Positions 34,701 through 42,496 of a stretch of DNA of 50,142 nucleotides are shown here, in pieces. Location: the NCBI GenBank assembly GCA_027592785.1, contig JAQCLD010000021.1, positions 1 to 50,142 of the forward strand, written 5' to 3'. The translations under genes and the position numbers were made by a program. Source of the stretch: Acidobacteriota bacterium. GTDB taxonomy: Bacteria; Acidobacteriota; Terriglobia; Bryobacterales; UBA6623. The number at the start of each line of letters is the position of its first letter. The first letter of the stretch is position 1. Under the pieces are notes generated by a model that was not told where the DNA came from, made no database searches, and saw nothing but the letters and a program-made list of their open reading frames with translations.

Positions 34701-34732
34701 GCATGGTAACCCCGATGTCGGCCAGCTGGCAA
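31706..34732 (-). CDS. Exported cytochrome c with DUF1549 and DUF1553 domains
   Basis: The 1008-aa protein has an N-terminal export segment and a cytochrome c domain (PSCyt1) with heme site CFLCH at 61-65. DUF1549 follows (AIDHFVTQRLREEGL, SLDLTGLPPDAEL), with a second CxxCH (CAECHDHKFDP, about residue 340). DUF1553 covers the last third (LGTWLASAENPLTARVFVNR, TPLQSLALLNDP). It is presumed to be a secreted electron-transfer protein. The only usable start is TTG at 34732; no later ATG or GTG precedes the hydrophobic segment, so the N-terminus is uncertain. It lies 30 bases after the M29-like gene and 13 before DUF1501. Confidence 0.93.
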   Translation of the reverse strand: MPAGRHRGYHALSGGPKIQLSVRVLIRVAAGLLAASCIAGAQTAATVQFNRDVRPILSNNCFLCHGPDANKRQSGLRLDIREAAIEKGAIVPGNVAESKLVARIGHEQEMLRMPPAYSNKSLSESQKQTLINWIEQGAPYQGHWAYTPPVRPAAPSGSAAIDHFVTQRLREEGLVPVGRAGKRQLARRLSLDLTGLPPDAELVERYAKNEDQQAYEKLVDQLLASPHFGERMAVSWLDLVRYADTTGFHNDVPFNVYPYRDYVIAAFNGNKPFDQFTREQLGGDLMPNPTDEQLVASAYNRLNRLTTEGGAQAKEYLAKYASDRVSTTATVWLGSTLGCAECHDHKFDPFLTKEFYQIGAFFADIEEVGVFPRDGNYGPRHRILRDNDREEAARIEARLEKLRLDGKGLLPDKGANRRAVKDYLKTAAGSWTPLEPTKVWDDCSDPDIEGCEGLELEIKKEGLVQTRIVGDEKPRESVQVFEIPLRGQTMSALLVEILPSKGFDEFYLSRIRAQIRGRGEYALNLLFRDLVPDQENEEEGSLLRDTLEDNPQSGWAGKPSKEGVRRAMYVLEQPLEAEPTDTLVVTLTYNGRAARAVAGLTRLSATEVDFPELPGKGDRFNEITAGNSNWQEIRRLDRSLRSLWDRADECHIAHAVDEPREMRILPRGDWMNEAGEVVRPQTPAFLGEIPEDGRRLNRLDLGTWLASAENPLTARVFVNRMWRMFFGVGLSKSLGDMGSQGEPPVHPELLDWLAVEFVESGWDVKHLLRTMLLSDAYQRSSEPSPALLEKDPYNRLYGRQAMLRIDAEFVRDSALKISGLLNTQMGGPSVKPYQPKGYYAELNFPKREYEPDYDANQFRRGVYTHWQRTFLQPSLMAFDAPAREECTPERAVSNTPLQSLALLNDPSYVEAARAFAARMLPASSDDAKRIDFAFQTAFSRSASDEERTALLELLESQRQRFRAAPERAAELLVIGITPLPSSADKPELAAWTMVARAMLNKHEFLMRY

Positions 34733-34762
34733 GTTGAGAGGCGGGGTAAGCGCGCTTCTTGG

Positions 34763-35896
34763 CTAGCGCAGGCGACCGTCGCGCACTAGCACTTTGTCGC
34801 CGACTTCAACGGTGGCCTCAGGGAAGAACAGCCAACGCGAATAACCTCCGCGTACCGCGCCGCCGAGTTCCTCGTTGTCGCCCAGGCTCATGCGGACAAC
34901 TCCAGCGCCATAGCCAAAGTAGGGAATGATCTTGTCGCCGGGATTCCACAGCAGCCCAGGATGGAAACCAAGGCCGAGTTCGCGAAAGTGTCGCGCCGAT
35001 TCCCCGCCTGAAGCTAGTTCAGCCGCAACGGCGGCCAAGTTTTCCTCGGCCGTGAAGCTCGTGATCTTGCCATCTTTGATCTCCAGCCGAATATTCTTCG
35101 CAATCACGCCCTGCATTCGGGCTTCCGGTACGACCAATACACCCTGAACCGTCTCCTCGAGCGGGGCCACGCGCAAGACTCCAGCCGGCAACTCGATTTC
35201 GCGGTCGATCCGAATCCGCGCGGACTCCATCCGTCGAGCCGAAGCGTCTCCGTCTTGCTTGTTGAATGGCCGATCACCGACGCGGAAGCGGATATCCGTG
35301 CCAGCCGGCGTTCGAACCCTTACCTCTCCCGATCGCAAGTTCCGGATCGCCCGATCTTGCGCATCCGCGATTGCCTTGTAGTCGACGTCAAGAGCTTCCG
35401 CGTACATGCGATCAAGCGCCTCGGAGTGTTCGCCCGCGAGACCGTCCGCCAAAACACTCCCTTTAGCCCAATGAAAGTGAATCTGTCTGTGCGTCCCGCC
35501 TTCGTCGAGCCACGCCGCCAAAGCTCTGCGTTCGGCTGGCGTGGTGGCGCGCAACTCCTCTCTTACGGGCAGCCAGATGTAGACGTCGACGGCTTCGAGT
35601 AGCTTCTTGTAGGCGGCTTCTTCGGCCTCGGAGTTGCCCGTCTCGGCCAAAATCGAAAAGGGCATGTACTCGACGGCAGCAAGGTCGATGGCCCCCGATT
35701 GACGAACCAATTTCCTAACGATCGGCGTGAGCTCTTCGAAGTAGCCGGGATCGAACCGCAGCATGACCCGCTCGCCGGGACTCAGCTCCAGCGCTCCGAC
35801 CGCAACCTTCGCCATGGCCTCATAGTTGAGGCCGGATGACTCGGCGGCGCCAATCGGAGATACAAAAAGCAGCGCAACGAGAACTAAGTACTTCAT
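34763..35896 (-). CDS. Exported M29 aminopeptidase homologue, metal ligands apparently lost
   Basis: The 377-aa product has a signal peptide (MKYLVLVALLFVSPIGAAES) and the fold of family M29 aminopeptidases: LSPGERVMLRFDPGYFEEL early, and a C-terminal half with ELPAGVLRVAP, then RELGLGFHP and SLGDNEELGG. In active M29 enzymes these regions read NLPxGEV, ExGIGxN, HxAxGDN and HxD. Here the Glu after Gly is Val, the His before GDN is Arg, and the final His-x-Asp is absent. Only the Glu of RELG remains. So it is probably not a conventional metallo-aminopeptidase, and M29 enzymes are usually cytoplasmic. ATG 35896 was chosen for the signal peptide and the AGGGGA site four bases upstream. The alignment is from memory. 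Confidence 0.65.
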   Translation of the reverse strand: MKYLVLVALLFVSPIGAAESSGLNYEAMAKVAVGALELSPGERVMLRFDPGYFEELTPIVRKLVRQSGAIDLAAVEYMPFSILAETGNSEAEEAAYKKLLEAVDVYIWLPVREELRATTPAERRALAAWLDEGGTHRQIHFHWAKGSVLADGLAGEHSEALDRMYAEALDVDYKAIADAQDRAIRNLRSGEVRVRTPAGTDIRFRVGDRPFNKQDGDASARRMESARIRIDREIELPAGVLRVAPLEETVQGVLVVPEARMQGVIAKNIRLEIKDGKITSFTAEENLAAVAAELASGGESARHFRELGLGFHPGLLWNPGDKIIPYFGYGAGVVRMSLGDNEELGGAVRGGYSRWLFFPEATVEVGDKVLVRDGRLR

Positions 35897-36005
35897 CAAA
35901 TCCCCTGGGTAAAGGGTACCGCTCCCCGCCAGAATCCTGCAGACGACACGCCTCTTACGTGGACGCCTAACAGCTTCCACTTGTTTTTCCGTGGCTCACG
36001 AACGG

Positions 36006-37301
36006 CTAGCGGTTCGCCAGCTTCACGCGGAAGACCGGTTTCTCTTTCTCTGCGGGCTCTTGTTCGTAGACCTGCTCGGTCTTGGCGGGGTCGTAGTCGC
36101 GCCAAAGCCATGTGAGAGCTTCAGGCAGCTTGGCGGCCCACAGCGCGGCGTGGTGAGTGCCGACGCCGAACTCGAAGCGAAAGTCGTAGTCGCGTAGCTT
36201 CAGCGAATTAGCTATCTGGATATTCTGCAAAGGCCAGCTACCGCCCCGGTTTTCGTTGTCGTTTGAGTTGTCGCTAACCCACACCCGCAGGTTCTTCTTA
36301 TCTTGGAGTCGCACCCAGTGCGGATAAAGATGTCCCGCCTCGGGCTCGCCGTTGCGCAGAGCTAGAGGAACGAAAGTACCAATGTGTGTGGCCACCCGGC
36401 TGAACTCGTCGGGATGTCGCCACCCTGCGTTGAACGCGCAGATGCCGCCTGACGATTGGCCCTGGATCGCCCGGCTGTAAGCGTCCCGACGGATGTTGTA
36501 CTTGGCGTAGAGCTCGGGCAGGATCTCATCGCGCAAGAAGCGCGGGTACTTATCGGAGACCGAGTCGTACTCGATCGAGCGCATCGCCTTGCCGTCTTTC
36601 ATTCCCGGCGAGATGAACAGATGGATCATCACCGGCAGCTTGCCCTGATGGATGAGATTGTCGGTCACTTCTTGGACGCGATACAGACTCGGGCAGAGGT
36701 TGCATCCGTCTTCGGTGTTGCGACCGCTGAAGCGCTCTCCGTCCTGCCAGACCATCAACGCCGCCGCCTTCGAAGCGTCGTACTGCGCGGGCACGTAGAC
36801 CCAGTAGTTGGTTTCCATGCCCTCGTAGATCTTGCTGGCGTGGGTTTGCTTCTCGGTCATCGTGCCGCGCGGCACATCGGGCTGCTGATAAGAATCGGGA
36901 GTATAGGACGGAATGTCGTTGGCGCCGCCGACCATCTTGCCGTCGACCACATAGTGGAACTTGTGGGCCGTGCCAGTCTGTAGCTTGCCAACGTAGAACC
37001 AGCTATTGGTCGAGCTGATACGCCGAAACGTACCGGTGACCGCCGCATCGTCGACATAGAGCTTCGGCTGAGACTCAGCTTCGAGCGCCCAGACGAAGTC
37101 AGGGCCGTTGCCGGCGATCGCCGTCGCCTTCTGGACGTTCTCCTCGCCCATCGCCGCAGTTAACTCGCTACGAAATGCCGCGGAGTTCGGCTGCGAGCGG
37201 GCCAACTCCATCAGACGGTCGATCACGGCGCGCTCCGTCGCGTAGGACGGAAGAATAGCTGCCAGCGCTAACAGGGCGAGGCGAAGAAATATAGGTCGCA
37301 T
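36006..37301 (-). CDS. Exported CE1/Fes-like esterase
   Basis: The 431-aa protein has a signal peptide (about residues 1-21), an N-terminal beta-sandwich like that before enterochelin esterases (FVWALEAESQPKLYVDD, then FHYVVDGKMVGG), and an alpha/beta hydrolase domain. The nucleophile is Ser283 in GQSSGG, in the esterase D/CE1 family context (LPELYAKYNIRRD). The His is near residue 388 (GVGTHHAALW). Likely substrates are esters of phenolic or acyl groups on sugars; iron-siderophore esters are less likely since no uptake genes are near. It lies 10 bases after DUF1552. Confidence 0.85.
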   Translation of the reverse strand: MRPIFLRLALLALAAILPSYATERAVIDRLMELARSQPNSAAFRSELTAAMGEENVQKATAIAGNGPDFVWALEAESQPKLYVDDAAVTGTFRRISSTNSWFYVGKLQTGTAHKFHYVVDGKMVGGANDIPSYTPDSYQQPDVPRGTMTEKQTHASKIYEGMETNYWVYVPAQYDASKAAALMVWQDGERFSGRNTEDGCNLCPSLYRVQEVTDNLIHQGKLPVMIHLFISPGMKDGKAMRSIEYDSVSDKYPRFLRDEILPELYAKYNIRRDAYSRAIQGQSSGGICAFNAGWRHPDEFSRVATHIGTFVPLALRNGEPEAGHLYPHWVRLQDKKNLRVWVSDNSNDNENRGGSWPLQNIQIANSLKLRDYDFRFEFGVGTHHAALWAAKLPEALTWLWRDYDPAKTEQVYEQEPAEKEKPVFRVKLANR

Positions 37302-37311
37302 GATTCAGGCC

Positions 37312-38670
37312 CTAGAGATTCGACAGGTAAGGCAAATCGCCGTTGCTGTCTGCGAACTGCTCGGCCGGGACGCCCATCTGGTGCATCATCGCTACGTGAA
37401 GGTTGGCCAACGGGGTTTCGTTAGCGTAGTTCACTTGACGGCCGAGATGGAACAGCCCGTTGCCGCGGCCCGTGATGACCAACGGTAAATCATCGTGATC
37501 GTGGTCACGGCTGAGGCCGCTGCCGTAGGTCACCATAATGTGGTCGAACAGCGTCCCGTCGCCGTCATCGGTCGCTTTCAGTTTGTCGATGAAATAGCTG
37601 AACTGCTCCACCTGATAGCGGTTGATGGCGATGCACTTCTCGATCTTTTCTTTGTCGCCGCCGTGGTGAGTCAACCCGTGATGGGAGTCGGCGATGCCGA
37701 TCTCGCGGTACGCGCGGTTGCTTTGCTCGATGGCCATCAAGAAAGTAATGACGCGAGTTGAATCCGTCTGGAAGGCCGACGCCATCAGGTCGAACATCAG
37801 GCGCGTATGCTCCTGGTAGTTCTCCGGAATGCTCGACGGAGGCTTGTCCATTGTTGGCTTGACTTCGACGTTGCTCGCTTCTGTCCGTTGGATGCGCGTT
37901 TCAATGTCGCGCACAGCGTACAGGTACTCATCGAGCTTGCGCCGGTCGGTTGAGCCTAGCGAGTTCTGCAGGCGCTTCGCGTCACCGGCTAGCGAGTCGA
38001 GAACGCTGCGGCGATACTTTTCTTTCTTGGCGCGAACGGCAGGATCTTGCTCAAAATCTTCGCTGCCGAACAAGCGCTCAAACACCGCACGCGGCCGCAC
38101 TTCAGGCGGGTTCGGCGCGGCAGGCGTGCGCCAGGAGATGCTGTTGCTGTAGGCGCAGCTATAGCCGTTATCGCAGTTGCCGCCTTGGATGCCCTCTTCA
38201 CAGCCGAGTTCCAACGAGGCGAAGCGAGTCTTGCTGCCGACCTTATCGGCGATGTACTGGTCCATCGAGACGCCGGCTTGAATGTCTTTGCCGAAGGTCT
38301 TCTTGGGATGTGCGCCAGTCAGGTAGCTAGCCCCGGCGCGGCCGTGGTCTCCGGGACCGTCGCCCAAGGCCCGGCCTCCGTTGACGGTGAGGCCTCGCAG
38401 CACTGAGAAATCATTGCGGTATTTCTCAAGCGGTTCCAACGTCCGTGCGAGCGTTTGGGGCAGCGGCACGTCGCCGCCTTCCACATCCATGTTCCAAGCG
38501 GGGACTTGAATTCCGTTCGGGAAATAAAGGATCGCCGTACGAGCAGGGGACTTCGACGCGGCGCTCGAGAAGGCCGGCACCATGGCGTCGAGCAACGGTA
38601 GAGCCAACACACTTCCCAAGCCTCTTAGAAAGGTGCGCCGCGGCAGATGCTTCTTAAGAATGACGTTCAT
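37312..38670 (-). CDS. DUF1552 protein, Tat-exported
   Basis: The 452-aa protein has a twin-arginine signal (PRRTFLRGLGSVLALPLLDA). DUF1552 features visible are YFPNGIQVPAW, DHGRAGASYLTGAHP, GVSMDQYIADKVG and TYGSGLSRDHDHDDLP near the C-terminus. DUF1552 is related in setting, and probably in fold, to DUF1501. The activity is unknown. It overlaps the upstream DUF1592 cytochrome gene by four bases, and the pairing of these two families is a known, unexplained association in planctomycetes, acidobacteria and myxobacteria. Confidence 0.92.
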   Translation of the reverse strand: MNVILKKHLPRRTFLRGLGSVLALPLLDAMVPAFSSAASKSPARTAILYFPNGIQVPAWNMDVEGGDVPLPQTLARTLEPLEKYRNDFSVLRGLTVNGGRALGDGPGDHGRAGASYLTGAHPKKTFGKDIQAGVSMDQYIADKVGSKTRFASLELGCEEGIQGGNCDNGYSCAYSNSISWRTPAAPNPPEVRPRAVFERLFGSEDFEQDPAVRAKKEKYRRSVLDSLAGDAKRLQNSLGSTDRRKLDEYLYAVRDIETRIQRTEASNVEVKPTMDKPPSSIPENYQEHTRLMFDLMASAFQTDSTRVITFLMAIEQSNRAYREIGIADSHHGLTHHGGDKEKIEKCIAINRYQVEQFSYFIDKLKATDDGDGTLFDHIMVTYGSGLSRDHDHDDLPLVITGRGNGLFHLGRQVNYANETPLANLHVAMMHQMGVPAEQFADSNGDLPYLSNL

Positions 38671-41228
38671 GGCTGTGCTCCAGCTAGCGTTCTCATTTGG
38701 AAAGGCGCGCTCTCGACGATCTCCATCACGAGTGCGGAAAACTTGTAATCGTGCGCACCGACTTGGGCGACGATATCGTCGACGGTAGGCTGATCATAAC
38801 GCTCAAGTCCGCGACCCAAGGCGTAAGTCAGCATCTTCTCAGTGACGTTGCGCGTAAAAGCCCCAGATTGGTTCTTGAGCACCTGCTTGAGATCCTTTGC
38901 GCCCCGGAAAGATTTGCCATCCGGCAAGACGCCGGACGTGTCAATCAAGGCCTCTCCGTCGTGCGTGCGCCACGCGCCGACCGCGTCGTAACTCTCTAAC
39001 CCAAAGCCGATCGGATCCATCAAATTGTGGCAAGGAGAGCAACTGGGGTCCTGGCGATGTTGCTGCAGGCGCTGACGCAGGGTCATCACTTCAGCCGCCT
39101 TGGACTCGTCCAGTGCGGGCACATTCGGCGGCGGCGGAGGAGGAGGCGTGCCGAGCAGATTCTCCAAAACCCACTTGCCGCGAACCGGGGGCGAAGTGCG
39201 CGTCGGATACGACGAGACAGTCATAATCGCGCCCTGCGTCAACACGCCGCCTCTTTGCACGCCGTCCACAGCGACCCGCTGAAACTCTTCGCCGTCGATT
39301 CCCGAAATACCGTAATGCCGCGCCAGAGGCCCATTGAGATAGGTGAAGGGTGCGTCGATGAAATCGAGAATGCTGTGGTCTTCGCGGACCATCTCTTTGA
39401 CGAACAGGTTGGTCTCCCTGCGCATCGCATCCAGCAACTCGTCGTCCACGGTGGGGAAGCGCTCTGGGTCTGGCTTGGTGCGCCCGAGGTTACGCAGTTG
39501 GAGCCATTGAGCGGCCCAGTTGTCGGCGAGGTTCGCCGCCTTCGCATCGGTCAACATGCGCCGTACCTGCTGCTCTAACCCTGCGGGTGTATGCAGGGCG
39601 CCGGTCTTGGCAGCCCGGAAAAGCTCATCGTCCGGCATGCTGGCCCATAGGAAATAAGACAGCCGTGAGGCAAGTTCGTAGCCGCCGATTCGCTCGGCGT
39701 TTGGAACGTTAGCCGAGGCTGCTGACGCCCCGGGCTTGCCGTCCTGTTCGATGCGGAAGAGAAAATCAGGTGACGCCAGAATCGCTTCCAAAGCCAGACG
39801 CACGCCCTCTTCGACTGAGTCGCCCTCTTGCTGAACGAGATTTACGAGGCCCATCTTGACCTCGAGTTCGCTTTCGCTGACGGGGCGCCGGTAGGCCCGT
39901 TCCATCACGCTCTGGACGGCGGAACGAGCGCACTGTGCGCCGTGCTCGCCGGGATTGTGGCCACAAACGAACAGCTTGTGATAGCTGGCAGGCGGCTCCG
40001 TGCTGGGATTGAAGGGTCCGACGATGTCGAGGTAGTCAACAAACAGCGCCCGGCGCAGATCGGGATTAATGTTCTCCCGCGGATCGTCCAGGTTCGCCAG
40101 CTCCGGATAGGAAGCGCGTATCGTGTGTTCGCCGGCCGTCAAGTTGACGCGAATAGGGTATTCGCCGCGGTCGTAGCCAAACGCGCTGGCGCCTTCGACG
40201 ATCGTTGAAAAGACTGGCTCGCCGTCGACCTGCATCAGCAACTGGCGCGGCGGGGCAGCCTTGCGGGCCGCTTCAAGCCTCGCCTGGAGTTCCTCGGGCG
40301 TCGCTTCGGGCCGAACGCGGGGCGGCGCAGCCGGGTTCGCAGCGCGCTCGGCGGCGCGGGCCGCGAAACGCTTGCTGCGCTCTTCGGCTCGCCGCTCCCG
40401 CTCTTCGGGCGTCAGCAGGTCCTCTTCCGAACGGAAGTTAGCGATGCGCAGGCGCAACTCATATTCGCCGTCCACAGGGAAATTCCAGGACCCGTACATG
40501 GCTCCCCGTAGGGAATAGGGGAGGTATGTGCCCGACGCCTCCACGCTCGCCGTATCGGCAGCATCAGGCGAGCGGCGGTTCAACAGTCGTATCAGCTTAG
40601 TTGGCTTATCGGGGACTGCAGCCCCAAAGATGGCCAGTTGCGATACCTCGCGAGCGGCCTGCAAATACTTTTCCATCAACATCGGCGAAACGGTCAGCAC
40701 GTCTCCGATGTTGTCGAAGCCGTAACCGGAGTCGTCAACCGGGAACTGGTCGGCGGGCCGCACAGCCACGCCCAACAGATCGCGGATCGTGTTGTTGTAT
40801 TCGACGCGATTCATGCGCCGCGCCGTCACCCGTCCCGCTTGAGGCTGATCGCCGAAGCCAGCCGCCGCCAGCGCCTCTTCGATCCATTGGGTCACAGCCT
40901 CGGCCTGCTCCTTGCCTGCCTCCGGAAGCCCGCCTGGCGGCATCTTGCCCGAGGCGACCTTCTCCAGAACCTTGTCCCAAAGCTCGGGTGATTCGGACAC
41001 CGACGCCACGTGATGGAAGGTTGTCAGGTCAAGGCCAGCGGTCGTCAGCTTATCGTTGTGGCACGAATAGCAATAACTCGCCAGAAAGGGTTGGACAGTT
41101 TCGTCAAAGTCAGCGCCCTGGTTACGTTCCTGGCCGGGGAGGCCTTGTATCCAAACAAGCGAGGCCGCCGCTGCTAACGCGGGCAGCCAAATGGCCCAAG
41201 ATCTCTTACCCACGGTCAAATCCCTCAT
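38667..41228 (-). CDS. Exported DUF1587/1595/1592/1588/1585 cytochrome c protein
   Basis: The 853-aa protein has an export segment (about residues 10-28) and an N-terminal heme site CYSCH (53-57), followed by DUF1587 (MNRVEYNNTIRDLLGV), DUF1595, DUF1592 (ELASRLSYFLWASMPDDELF), DUF1588 (GTPPPPPPPNVP) and DUF1585. A second CxxCH (CSPCH, then NLMDPIGFGLESYD) lies near residue 738. All are hallmarks of the multidomain PSD1-type secreted cytochromes. A substrate is not known. An inserted Glu/Arg/Ala-rich helical stretch (about 275-330) interrupts the DUF1595 region. It leads the six-gene array and overlaps DUF1552 by 4 bases. Confidence 0.93.
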   Translation of the reverse strand: MRDLTVGKRSWAIWLPALAAAASLVWIQGLPGQERNQGADFDETVQPFLASYCYSCHNDKLTTAGLDLTTFHHVASVSESPELWDKVLEKVASGKMPPGGLPEAGKEQAEAVTQWIEEALAAAGFGDQPQAGRVTARRMNRVEYNNTIRDLLGVAVRPADQFPVDDSGYGFDNIGDVLTVSPMLMEKYLQAAREVSQLAIFGAAVPDKPTKLIRLLNRRSPDAADTASVEASGTYLPYSLRGAMYGSWNFPVDGEYELRLRIANFRSEEDLLTPEERERRAEERSKRFAARAAERAANPAAPPRVRPEATPEELQARLEAARKAAPPRQLLMQVDGEPVFSTIVEGASAFGYDRGEYPIRVNLTAGEHTIRASYPELANLDDPRENINPDLRRALFVDYLDIVGPFNPSTEPPASYHKLFVCGHNPGEHGAQCARSAVQSVMERAYRRPVSESELEVKMGLVNLVQQEGDSVEEGVRLALEAILASPDFLFRIEQDGKPGASAASANVPNAERIGGYELASRLSYFLWASMPDDELFRAAKTGALHTPAGLEQQVRRMLTDAKAANLADNWAAQWLQLRNLGRTKPDPERFPTVDDELLDAMRRETNLFVKEMVREDHSILDFIDAPFTYLNGPLARHYGISGIDGEEFQRVAVDGVQRGGVLTQGAIMTVSSYPTRTSPPVRGKWVLENLLGTPPPPPPPNVPALDESKAAEVMTLRQRLQQHRQDPSCSPCHNLMDPIGFGLESYDAVGAWRTHDGEALIDTSGVLPDGKSFRGAKDLKQVLKNQSGAFTRNVTEKMLTYALGRGLERYDQPTVDDIVAQVGAHDYKFSALVMEIVESAPFQMRTLAGAQP

Positions 41229-41245
41229 GCATGATTCCCAGATGC

Positions 41246-41251
41246 ATTCTA
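41246..41251 (-). promoter_or_regulatory. Candidate -10 box (TAGAAT) for the secreted array
   Basis: TAGAAT on the minus strand ends 17 bases before ATG 41228, so the transcript would have a leader of about 10 bases with GGGA near the start. The -35 region is not recognisable. The hexamer is identical to that at 18133. Confidence 0.4.
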
Positions 41252-41396
41252 CCCCGGTTCGCCCCGGCTTCCTAGCCTTCCCAGGCGCGCTCCCCTAGAC
41301 CTTCCGGCCCGCCCTTCGTGAACGTGAGCGCGGTCATGAGCCCTCCCCCCCAAAGCGCCAAGAACCAACAGGTTCGATGCATCTGGCATCGGTCCG

Positions 41397-42410
41397 CTAT
41401 GGCTGGGGCGAGTTTGCAATCCGATCCAGGCAAAAGTCCACGAAAGCCGCTTCGCCCGCCCGCCGTTCAATCGTCGCCTCATCGAGTCCCGCGAGGCGCC
41501 CGAGAATCCACTTCGCCCGGCGCGCATGCCCATCACTATCCCAACGTGCGATTTCCACCAATGGCTCCAGGCCTCGCGCTTTAACCTCGGCGAACACCGA
41601 TGCGTCACGGGTCTGCGTGAGCCCGTATAACGCTCCGGAGGCCTTGTTTCTATCCGACCAAGTCCCCGAATAGAGGAGCTCGATGAACGACGCGGTAGGG
41701 ATCAGAGCGGCCAGCTTGACGCCCGAGTTCCCCAGAACCAATAAGGCACGCGTCGCATTGTTTCGCACGGTCGGGTTCGGATCGGACATGGCGGCTCTCA
41801 ACGCCCGGATCTGGGCGGCGGAGTGCTCCATGTAACCGGCGGCCGTCGCGGCGATACCCCTATGTCGTGCGTTGGCCGCGTCGGTTAACAGCGCCAAGAT
41901 TTCGGGTCCATGCGCCAGCGCATATTCGCGAAGTTCTAACTGCAGCGCCCGCGACTCCGGGTCCGTTTGCAGTGCATAGCCGAGGGACTGGTCCTCGGTC
42001 ACTCCGTCGCCGCCTCTTGTTACTGAAGCCTGCAAAGCCCCGTCGAGATCATTGGCAATCCGAATCAACTCAGGTGGTGCAACCAACGGTTCCTGCGGGG
42101 CCGCCGAGAACGCAATCGGCTTAGAGGTTGAACCAGGCAACCCGATGAATATCCATCGACCGCCTTCCGGCGTGCAGCACACGAATGCGACGTCCGTCGG
42201 CTGCTCTCCGAGGGCCCCTTCAATGGAATCGCGCAATCGCTGCAGATCATCTTCCGGCCACGCGTCGCCCTGACGTACCGGCAGCTCCGCTCGTACCGCG
42301 TCCAGATCCATGTCGCCGTAGCCAAAAAAATCGATTCCTGCGATCTGGAAATCGGCGCCACGGGCCAGCATCGCCGCCAACAGCATCAACACGACCCCGA
42401 AACTCCGCAT
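41397..42410 (-). CDS. Exported POTRA-like/HEAT-repeat protein
   Basis: The 337-aa protein has a signal peptide (MRSFGVVLMLLAAMLARGA). Its N-terminal domain resembles one POTRA unit (FQIAGIDFFGYGDMDLDAVR, then ELPVRQGD). VAFVCCTPEGGRW carries adjacent Cys residues that recur in acidobacterial relatives as I remember them. The rest is made of HEAT-like helical repeats (HRGIAATAAGYM, DPNPTVRNNATRALLVLGNS, RRAKWILGRLAG). It is probably a periplasmic interaction protein of unknown role. The ATG lies 6 bases after a TAGCAT box, again suggesting a leaderless mRNA. Confidence 0.7.
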   Translation of the reverse strand: MRSFGVVLMLLAAMLARGADFQIAGIDFFGYGDMDLDAVRAELPVRQGDAWPEDDLQRLRDSIEGALGEQPTDVAFVCCTPEGGRWIFIGLPGSTSKPIAFSAAPQEPLVAPPELIRIANDLDGALQASVTRGGDGVTEDQSLGYALQTDPESRALQLELREYALAHGPEILALLTDAANARHRGIAATAAGYMEHSAAQIRALRAAMSDPNPTVRNNATRALLVLGNSGVKLAALIPTASFIELLYSGTWSDRNKASGALYGLTQTRDASVFAEVKARGLEPLVEIARWDSDGHARRAKWILGRLAGLDEATIERRAGEAAFVDFCLDRIANSPQP

Positions 42411-42416
42411 GTGGTC

Positions 42417-42422
42417 ATGCTA
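42417..42422 (-). promoter_or_regulatory. -10 box (TAGCAT) of a leaderless promoter
   Basis: TAGCAT on the minus strand is followed by GACCAC and then the ATG at 42410, a 6-base gap. The -35 region (AAAGGT at 17-base spacing) is weak. Confidence 0.45.
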
Positions 42423-42462
42423 CTAGAGTTCAGTCCGCGACCTTTCGGTCCTTCTATGGACG

Positions 42463-42491
42463 TTGACTCTCCTTCTAGGCGACACTAGTCG
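42463..42491 (+). promoter_or_regulatory. Candidate promoter of the tannase gene
   Basis: TTGACT (42463-42468), a 17-base spacer and TAGTCG (42486-42491) precede the ATG at 42497 by five bases. The -35 is good and the -10 poor. If used, it also gives a leaderless mRNA. Confidence 0.4.
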
Positions 42492-42496
42492 CCGCC

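Noticed and set aside
39119..39160. GGC/GGA-rich run in the DUF1592 gene as a microsatellite
   Set aside because: It encodes the conserved GTPPPPPPPNVP linker of DUF1588 proteins, so it is normal coding sequence.
38697..40208. Several plus-strand frames of 100-183 aa antisense to the DUF1592 gene
   Set aside because: All are shadows of strongly conserved DUF1592/1588/1585 sequence.
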